This document shows positions 56,088-64,000 of a stretch of DNA of 64,000 nt, piece by piece (the stretch's first letter is position 1; the number at the start of each line of letters is the position of its first letter). Below the pieces are notes generated by a model, which was not told where the DNA came from, ran no database searches, and saw only the letters and a program-made list of their open reading frames with translations. The stretch lies in NCBI GenBank assembly GCA_949361645.1, contig OX442421.1, forward strand, positions 6,836,888-6,900,887. The letters run 5' to 3'. Position numbers and translations under genes: made by a program. This DNA comes from Spongilla lacustris. Taxonomy: Eukaryota; Porifera; Demospongiae; Spongillida; Spongillidae.

Positions 56088-57323
56088 ATGGAAGCTCGTA
56101 TGCGCAGCGAGAGTATGTCGAACTTTTCCAGCATAGCAGACGTCCCCGACCACCTGGAAAGGCAGTACGGTCCACTGGGCGAAGTTTTCGAATCGCACGG
56201 CCTGAGCCTGCCCCAGAGGACCCCTCCGGAGAGCAACAGCGGTGGTAAGCCCGCCAGAACTAGTACTTTTGAGTGTCTCCTACACCTGTTGAGCAAGTGT
56301 TACAATTGTACCTAGCCATGATAAAGGCCCTGAAGGCCCTTCAGGAAAAGATAAGAGCACTGGAGCAGGACAGAGCTGCAGCTGCTGAGAAGCTGCGACA
56401 CCTTTCTCAAGAGGCTCAGAAGCATACCACTGCAACACGTGTGCACACCACAGCTCCACCCCAGCCCCACCAAAGTTCAGCGTTGCCGCAACCACACACC
56501 ACCACGCTATTACAGGAGCAAGAAGGTACATTAGCATTGCTGTGCACTTCACGCTCCCACCCTCACCATTTCGTGCGCCCACCCTCACCACTTCGTGCTC
56601 CCACCCTCACCACGATGCTCCCACCCTCACCACTTCACACTCCCACCCTCACCACTTCATGCTCCCACCCTCACCACTTCATGCTCCACCCTCACCACCT
56701 CACGCTCCCACCCTCACCACTTCATGCTCCACCCTCACCACCTCACGCTCCCACCCTCACCACTTCATGCTCCCACCCTCACCACTTCACGCTCCCACCC
56801 TCACCACTTCACGCTCCCACCCTCACCACTTCATGCTCCCACCCTCACCACTTCATGCTCCCACCCTCACCACTTCATGCTCCCACCCTCACCACCATGC
56901 TCCCACCCTCACCACTTCACGCTCCCACCCTCACCACTTCATGCTCCCACCCTCACCACTTCACGCTCCCACCCTCACCACTTCATGCTCCACCCTCACC
57001 ACTTCACGCTCCCACCCTCACCACTTCATGCTCCACCCTCACCACCTCACGCTCCCACCTCACCACTTCATGCTCCACCCTCACCACTTCATGCTCCACC
57101 CTCACCACCTCACGCTCCCACCTCACCACTTCATGCTCCCACCCTCACCACTTCGTGCTCCCACCCTCACCACTTCATGCTCCCACCCTCACCACTTCAT
57201 GCTCCCACCCTCACTCTTACCCTCATCTTCCACCCTTACCCCCACCAACCTCTGCCCAGAAAAGTCTGTACCTAATGTGTACAAGGAGGAGGATGTACTA
57301 GCTTGTAATAATGCAGAAACACG

Positions 57324-57369
<46 letters not shown>

Positions 57370-60320
57370 ATCCCCTTTATTTTAAGTACCTATTGAAAGG
57401 TTATCAGACTCACAGCAGGGGAAATGCATCAGGATTGTGTACATGTAGACAGAAAATGTTGCATGATATCCTGATTTTGGTCATGCTCCAGCTTACAGCA
57501 GAATGTTGATATATGTAGGGGATTTGTATTCTGGCATGCATGTGTGCGTAGGAAGTCATGAGGTGTTTTTAAAAACGTTATTATTTTAAATCATGTCCGC
57601 AGACCTCAAAGGTCGTCTTCACTCCTTGGATGGGCGGTTGGTCATGCAGAGCAAGGAGCTGGACCAGATGAGGGAGCGGCTGAGGCAGGCAGAGGCTGAC
57701 CGCAACGAGGCCGTCCTCAGGACGAGGTGGCTCGAGGAGCAGAGGCAGGAGTCTGAGAGGCACCAGTGGGCCACACCGCATGTGTCGCGTCGCAGCAGTG
57801 ATGAGGTGATGGGGAGGAGGAGGAGGAGGGGGGGCATTGATTGTGTGGGTACACGTGTGTGACACCTATGGTGAGCTCTAACTGGAGCAGTTATGCACTA
57901 GATAAGGACACTTGTAGGTGCTGTATGTAATTTTTAGCAGCGCCATCACAGGAATCAAACGCGCGATTGAACATTAAAATCACACACAAATCAATTTTGA
58001 TGTTCAATCACACAGTGATTTTACAGAGGATTTTTAAATCCTTTATAAAATCAAAACTTGACGTTTTTTTTCTTGTGCATCATTTTGCCCTGGAGGGTGT
58101 ACATTAGTGGCCTCAATTTAGACCATGGTTACGTGTATTCCTTTGTTGCACATTCATGTGTGCTTTTATAGGTACATGTATACACTAGTTATATCAACAG
58201 ACATATTATTTTAATAGGTGTGGTGTAACCATAGTCATTGTTGTACAAGTAATTCATTGATACAAAATTGCTTGTTGTGCCAATTACATGTATTCACTGT
58301 TTTTTGGGATATTCATTGCCATATACATGTACACTTCTGTTTCTAAGATACAATGTGACATGTACCAACAGTTATAGTTAATACAACTGTCGTCAGCTAC
58401 AGCTTAAAGTGCTATGATGGGGCATAGATTTGTGCAAGAATTGGAGTGTTGGCCATTTGTGGATTGAATTATTGGCTTCATAGATTGAAGGGTTGGCTAT
58501 ACATGAGTCGGGATGCAGGCAACATGAATGGCTCCAGGCATTGAATGTGATCCTGTGATAATGTTATGCTTTAGCAAAATCGAACACCACCTGGAACCCC
58601 AGTTAGCAAGGAGACAGAAGAGAAGGTTCGTCAGTTGGAGCAAGCCCAGATGCACCTGAGCGCACAGCACTCCATCACAGAGGTGGGGTAGCCATCAGTC
58701 ACGGGCAGAGGGGAGGGTGACCTCGTGGTGTGTTCTGTTCCCCTTACCAGAGTAGGATGAAGGAGCTGGAGAGCCAGCTGGCACAGAGGCACAGGCAACA
58801 CAAGGACAAGGCTAGTGAGGTCTGCTCCACCTGTCTTACTAGCCTTGTCTTCACCCCTCCCTCTCCCCCTCTCCCTCCCCTCCCCTCCCCCTCCTCTCCC
58901 CCTCCCCTCCCCTCCACTCCCCTCCCTCTCCCCATCCCTTAGCTGCACACTGAGACACCACTACTGGATGAGAGGGAGGTACCCAAACCTAAAGCATCTT
59001 TGCATAAAACTAAAAAGGTAGCTGTGTGTTTGTGTGTGTGTATGTATGTGTGGTGTGTGTGTGTGTGTATGTATCAGTATGTGTGGTGTGTGTGTGTGTA
59101 TGTATGTGTGGTGTGTGTGTGCAGGTATACGTATGGGGTGTGTGCATGGGTATGTCTTGTGTGTGTGTTAATTATCATAAACTATTGTTGCTGGTTGGAT
59201 TGTTTACCCCTCTTCTCCAAACATGTGATGATTATAAGCATGTGCACTATGAGTGTCTCATATTCCATGTGCCTTAGGGTACTTCAAAGGCACCAGATGG
59301 ATGCACCTGTGATGCCCAGCTGACCGCATGCAACTCATACTGCACCAGTAGGCCCCTCCTTGATGTGCACTACCATGCTTCCCTGAAAGATGTCCCCTTT
59401 GTCGTGGGAACCGTAAGTACTTGTGACCTCCCACCTGCTACCATTTTGTCTATGTTCCCTCTCCCCCTCCCCCAATTCACTTAACCTCCTCCCTCCCTCT
59501 CCTCTGCAGAGTACAAGCCCCTCCCACTCGTTGGGTGCCAATTGTCAGTGCATCCTGGCCACCATGAAGCGCCATAACACCTTACTGTGTGGGGCAGCTG
59601 CAGCCACAGCTGCACACAATAAAAAGAGAAGCTCGGGCACCTCTCGCTCGCGTGAACTGCTGGCCACTTTGGAGGAGGAGCTGGGTCACCTTGCATTGTG
59701 AGTTGGGGGAGGGTCACCTTGCGTTGCGAGTTGGGGGAGGGTCACCTTGCGTTGCAAGTTGGGGGAGGGTCACCTTGAGTTGCGAATTGGGAGAGGGTCA
59801 CCTTGCGTTGCGAGTTGGGGGACGGTCACCTTGCATTGTGAGTTGGGTGCTGATTGCGTAGTGAATATAGTGGTCACCTTGAATTGTCAGTAATTGTATG
59901 GGTGGCCCCCAAGTAGTTATGGTCTGTTGTAATGTGCACTCCTAACCTTGTACTGGTACCATCACTTTATCCTTCAGTGAGCACCAGGAGTTGTCAAGAC
60001 GACTTGAAGAGGAGGGAGGGGAAGAGGAGGAGGAGGAGGAAGGGGAAGAAAGAGGAGGGGAACATCCCAGAGCCATCTCAGAGCTGGAAGAGCAGCTAAG
60101 ACTGGTCACACGTCAGATGGAGATCAAAGCTGAGCAAATCAGAGCGGTCAAACTCGTCCATCCCCACAGCAAGCAAGGGAGGGTGAGGAGCGGTGGTGGT
60201 GCAGTAGCTGGGATTAGGGACGGAAAGCGGAAGAGCCGCAGCAGTCTAAATGCCGAGCTCCTCAGAGGTATGAAGGCAGTACAGTCCACACTGCAGAGGG
60301 ATGACCTTAGCTGGAACTGA
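56088..60320 (+). CDS. CEP57: Centrosomal protein CEP57
   Basis: Nine exons: 56088-56244, 56316-56525, 57603-57805, 58575-58682, 58751-58819, 58943-59017, 59278-59412, 59510-59697, 59978-60320. Sum 1488 nt = 495 aa (human 500). The N-terminus is variable, then PESNSG, IKALKALQEKIRALEQDR and the centrosome-targeting coiled coil continue through exon 5. The microtubule-binding C-terminal part is diagnostic: DVPFVVGTSTSPSHSLGAN (human FVAGTSTSPSHSVGAN), LATLEEELGHLA, FEHQELSRRLEEE, an acidic run, RQMEIKAEQI and the end LLRGMKAVQSTLQRDDLSWN. CEP57 scaffolds pericentriolar material and microtubule anchoring. It could equally be the single ancestor of CEP57 and CEP57L1. Intron 8 begins with a tandem copy of the exon 8 end. 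Confidence 0.93.
56540..57215. repeat. 23-bp minisatellite, CEP57 intron 2
   Basis: About 29 copies of CTTCATGCTCCCACCCTCAC plus CAC. It begins 15 bp after the exon 2 donor. Plus-strand frames of up to 342 aa combine real exon 2 with this repeat and are not products. Confidence 0.95.
57326..57368. repeat. (CA)n microsatellite, CEP57 intron 2
   Basis: About 21 perfect CA units. Confidence 0.95.
59680..59850 (+). repeat. 28-bp tandem repeat copying the exon 8 end and splice donor of CEP57
   Basis: Six units of GGTCACCTTGCATTGTGAGT plus TGGGGGAG. The first unit contains the last coding bases of exon 8 and its GTGAGT donor. Copies 2-5 have GC, GCAAGT or GCGAAT at the donor position, and the last copy restores GTGAGT. 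Confidence 0.9.
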
Positions 60321-60458
60321 GTATTGCGCAGTGCCCCTCCCATATTTATTGTTTACATGCTCACATACCCCCTATGCACACCCACATAGCACACTTCTAA
60401 GCTCTTGGTTCAGTGTAGTTTGTGTTGTGAGGTTTGTACAATGCAGAACAAATCGGCA

Positions 60459-61564
60459 TCACACTGGTGGTTGGTGTGGGTGTGGTCTGTTGTGTACCGT
60501 TTGCAGCTTCCTTCTATACTTCTCCAACTCCACACCTTCCCAGTGCTTGGACTGGAGGGGGTCAAAGAAGGTCCTCTTAATGTGGTCCCTCACCTCAGCT
60601 TCCTTCTCAGTAAGAGGAAGGCATGCTGCCTCTATGTTGCTGTCTACCATGGCCTTTGTGGTCATGCCAACTAGTGTGGTAGCAACCTGATGAGAAGGAG
60701 AATTTATTATCTTTCCTGGGGTTCCATGTAGGACTACCCCTGCATACATACCTCTTTAAAGCTGGTGCTGTAGTTGATGGCTAGTCGCGTGATGTCTACA
60801 CCGTGTTCTGAACAGTATCTTGACGCGTCCACTGCAGCCTTCTTTAACTCAGGCGATGCTGGGTGCCATGGCGGTATGCCCTTGCCGCCTTCCGTAAGGA
60901 GACCCATGCCTACAGGACTGGCGTTGATAAGCGGGATGCCTTTGGCCTTGTAGTAGCTGAATTCGTCGGTTAGGGACGAGTCGTTTAGAGTGAGTCTGCA
61001 ATAGGAGAGGACGCTGTCTATCTTCACGGGGCTCTTCTCGACGATGGCTCTCAGTGTGGAGAGCGGGTAGCCAGTGATGCCAATGTACCTGCACAGCCCG
61101 CGCTCCTTCAGTATCTGTAGCGCGGGAAGTGTGCTTTGTACGACAACGTCTACGGACGGTGCAAACTCCACGTCGTGGGCCTGAAGGAGGTCGACGTAGT
61201 CCAACTGCAGCCTCTGTAGGCTCTCCTGAGCGCTCGCTGTTACCTTTTCAGCAGAGAAGTCGAACATTTTGGCTGCGTCTTTCTCGTATCGTGCTACCTT
61301 TGTGGCGATAAAGTACCTCTCTCGCGGTATCCCTTTCAATGCATTGCCGATAAAACGCTCGGAAGAACCCTGTCCGTACCAGTATGCCGTGTCGATATAG
61401 TTAATGCCGCGGTCGATGGCATATTTAAATGCGCGAGTAGCCTCCTCTTCATTAATCTGGCCGTATAACTTTCCGTAAACTGTGCCTCCCAGTCCTAATA
61501 CCGAGGCTGTAAGATTGGTGTTTCCCAGTCGCCTGTACAGCATTGCTGGTCCACCACCAGCCAT
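60459..61564 (-). CDS. Aldo-keto reductase, L-galactose/D-threo-aldose dehydrogenase-like
   Basis: Two exons, 61564-60752 and 60686-60459; 346 aa. The N-terminus MLYRRLGNTNLTASVLGLGG is the standard AKR start. Tetrad: D58 and Y63 in NYIDTAYWYG, K89 in FIATKVARYEK and H130 in LLQAHDVEF. YVDLLQAHDVEF and the LGNTNLTASVLGLGGTVYG start fit the L-galactose dehydrogenase-like group, which oxidises or reduces aldoses with NAD(P). The last exon encodes DHIKRTFFDPLQSKHWEGVE and then a tail (LQTVHNRPHPHQPPV) unlike the tail in the adjacent duplicate. Convergent with CEP57, 138 bp between stops. Confidence 0.92.
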
Positions 61565-61797
61565 TGCTTGGGTTTATTGTACCACGCCTCCAAATAAATT
61601 AAGGGCTAATATTTACATTGTATAACGTCATCTACCCCCTTTTCCACTACACTGCACTGTTGACTGTACTAAAACAGCGAATCAATGTCCCTAAAAAGGA
61701 GCTGTATTGTAAAGAGATGCACATACAAACAATACATTTATTTAAAAAAACGATTGCAGTATCTGCTAGCTGCAGAAAATCAACAATGAGTCAAATA

Positions 61798-62945
61798 TTA
61801 CAGTTGGGACTTCATCTGCTGTCTATACTTATCCAACTCCACACCTTCCCAGTGCTTGGACTGGAGGGGGTCAAAGAAGGTCCTCTTAATGTGGTCCCTC
61901 ACCTCAGCTTCCTTCTCAGTAAGAGGAAGGCATGCTGCCTCTATGTTGCTGTCTACCATGGCCTTTGTGGTCATGCTTACCAGGGTGGTGGCAACCTGCA
62001 CAGAAGGCAAAAAAAATATCTTTCCTGAGGAGTGATAGTTTACAATCTTAGTGATGCTGGCCGGAGTCTAGGTTGCTTCCAAAAAAGGGGGAGGGGCCCA
62101 AATAAAATGATACATAAAAATATATAAATAGTGCAAATATTTAAAGTATACATGTAGCTATACGGTACAAGCCACCATACCATAGCTTTATTAGTACAAC
62201 TAGACCTAAGTAATTATTAATTGTGCAAGGCCTAGGACTGGTAATTAAGATGTACATAATATATATAACTCTTTTCCAATCTTAATCCACCACTAACAAT
62301 TTAATTGTTGCTATAAGACCCCTTGCCACGTCATCGCAGGAAGGTTTGACAAAACATTAGTGATGATATTATTTTGTCCCAAAATTTGTGCGTTATTTAG
62401 AATTTTTGTTTTCATTACGTACGAAAGATGATAACCAAAGCACGTACATGTACATGGAACCAAGTGAAATGTTTATTATTATTAATAATACAACAATCTT
62501 AAACAGCCTATAGTTAATGCAAAACACATCTGGTGAGTATTATTTATTTAAATATGAAACAGTGTAATAAAACTAAAACATAGAAGACTCATAAGTGATT
62601 TCAAAGTGTTCATATTCAGCTCAATGGATATCTCAATTTAATTAATGGTGTGCGTACAATTACGGTGTTAGATTACGTCATCGTCGTAGCACACGTTTTG
62701 GTTCAAAACAATATGGCCGCTAATGTTTTGATCCTTCCTGCGGCAAAGGGGCGTGTAAAATTAAATGTACTTAGATTTATATTTTGAAACACAATCCTTG
62801 TACATTGTACGGACTACCCGTGTGTACGCCCCTGCATACATACCTCTTTAAAGCTGGTGCTGTAGTTGATGGCTAGTCGCGTGATGTCTACACCGTGTTC
62901 TGAACAGTATCTTGACGCGTCCACTGCAGCCTTCTTTAACTCCGG
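61798..62945 (-). pseudogene. Truncated tandem duplicate of the aldo-keto reductase 3' end
   Basis: 62,945-62,844 repeats the last about 100 bp of AKR exon 1 (ELKKAAVDASRYCSEHG to FKE), and 61,995-61,798 repeats exon 2 almost unchanged, ending ELDKYRQQMKSQL and stop. The rest of exon 1 is missing upstream of 62,945. The intron between is 848 bp here but only 65 bp in the full gene, with matching ends, so about 780 bp was gained in one or lost from the other. It cannot encode the barrel with its tetrad. Confidence 0.85.
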
Positions 62946-63847
62946 TAGGCACTGCGGAATTTTTTTAAAAATGCTCAAAAGATTATAATATTATTATCGT
63001 TAGAAAGAGCAAAAAAAGCTGCGTTTAACATACTTTATGCGTCACCGTAGCATATTTAGCACCGGAGATATGTAGCGCCAAAGTGACAACTTTTTTTGTA
63101 CAGCGGTCAATGCGTAATCGCAATAAAAACTGTGACGGTTGAGGAACAATAAAGCATAACCTTGCCATTCCGTAAGATATTAATTCCAAACATTGCATAT
63201 AAGTGGTTCTGACTTTGTTAAGACTTTTAGAAGGGTTTTAACTAAAATTCATTACATGTATATTTTCAAATTGTGAACAAAAAACTGACTAGCATGCATA
63301 CACTTGAGCACAATATCATTTAGCATAGAAGAATATTATTTTCATTGGCCACAAACACTAAATCACCAATAAATAGTCCACGAGCATGTCAATGACCATC
63401 AATTCCTTATTCTTCAGATTCATCCATCATTCAATATTTCATTTTTAGTTTTGGTAACTTGCTTTATGGGTTATCTGCCCATCGTATAGTACGTTGGTGA
63501 ATTTACATGCACCTTGCAGAGAAGTTAAATTAGTAAATACTCTGGAAATGAAGGTTTGCTGCTCCTGTGGAATTGTCATAGTATACATGTATATTTTTTG
63601 CAAGATGTATAGTCATCTTATGAGGTTATAATGTCTCAGTATAACTCTAAGATTCTAACATTCACAGCTACACTTGAAAACCATAGTAGAACGTATTTTA
63701 ATGGTGGCATACTATATGTATAAAGGCCCTCACCTGGCTGACTATTGTACTCGTTGCAGTACAAGTGCAGCTATGGCTAGCTGTTCGGTTGACATCAACA
63801 TTGTTGATTATATATGCATGTATATAATTATATTATATTGCTGCAAT
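62946..63847. other. AT-rich intergenic DNA
   Basis: No coding feature supported. Moderately AT-rich with ATACATGTATAT words. Confidence 0.4.
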
Positions 63848-64000
63848 CTATGTCGTAAGCGTCAGCTGAAATTCTGATTCGTTTAACGAGTTCTGCAAGC
63901 ACCATGCTTTTGCCTCCTCTCTGAGATCTTCCACTAATAGACCCGTCATATCACGCGCTTTCGGATTAGGCTCGTGGCTCTTGTTCCAGAATGGTCCCTC
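63848..64000 (-). CDS. 3' end of unidentified gene, running off the right edge
   Basis: Minus-strand frame open from the window edge to TAG at 63,848: GPFWNKSHEPNPKARD, LVEDLREEAKAWCLQNSL, then NESEFQLTLTT. The amino-acid composition looks like real protein and there is no repeat, but about 50 residues are too few for me to name a family. It could also be a single terminal exon. Confidence 0.4.
   Translation of the reverse strand, partial: EGPFWNKSHEPNPKARDMTGLLVEDLREEAKAWCLQNSLNESEFQLTLTT

Noticed and set aside
56273..57396. 342-aa plus-strand frame
   Set aside because: It joins genuine CEP57 exon 2 to intron 2 repeats. The GTACATT donor at 56,526 ends the exon.

Overview
The window looks like compact genomic DNA of an early-branching animal. 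A demosponge is my best guess and a cnidarian cannot be excluded. The reasons are animal-type proteins (MCM8, CEP57, NDUFB4-like, adrenodoxin-type ferredoxin), many short GT-AG introns (mostly 30-100 bp), very small intergenic gaps, shared promoters between divergent genes, and abundant small foldback elements and minisatellites. There are no bacterial operons or Shine-Dalgarno sites.

Left third (1-23,000): accessory and mobile-element rich. It starts with the 3' part of a kinase-fold protein gene and a decayed non-LTR retroelement fragment. At 3,620-7,208 lies a multi-exon gene whose product matches vertebrate RAG1 along its whole length: N-terminal zinc-binding segment, RING finger plus C2H2-like finger, first catalytic Asp in a GGDKGG motif, second Asp followed by CxxC, and a final Glu region. 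At 10,282-14,267 a second, decayed copy of the same family lies on the minus strand inside an element with 16-bp terminal inverted repeats and an apparent 5-bp target duplication. This pair is the main discovery candidate. Two tandem paralogous genes for small unknown proteins (17,298 and 18,736, minus strand) follow, each with a TATA box. Several foldback or MITE-like elements lie between.

Right two thirds (23,000-62,000): a dense block of conserved genes for which complete exon chains could be traced in frame: FDX1-type ferredoxin (+), MCM8 (-, 27 exons, 841 aa), CTP synthase (+, 16 exons, 597 aa), an unidentified coiled-coil/SP-TP-rich protein (-, 10 exons, 614 aa), an NDUFB4-like complex I subunit (-), cytosolic acetyl-CoA acetyltransferase (+, 396 aa), mitochondrial presequence protease PITRM1 (-, 28 exons, 1025 aa), CEP57 (+, 9 exons, 495 aa) and an aldo-keto reductase (-). 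MCM8/CTPS, NDUFB4/ACAT and PITRM1/CEP57 are divergent pairs with 222, 57 and 323 bp between start codons. FDX/MCM8 and CEP57/AKR are convergent with under 200 bp between them. The size of this block is inflated by intronic minisatellites, especially 42-bp repeats in MCM8 and 25-bp repeats in PITRM1. They keep long reading frames open but are not genes.

Right end (61,600-64,000): a truncated duplicate of the last part of the aldo-keto reductase gene, about 900 bp of AT-rich DNA, and the 3' end of an unidentified gene running off the window edge. Exon boundaries were placed by eye from splice consensus, reading frame and remembered family conservation. No search or transcript data were available.
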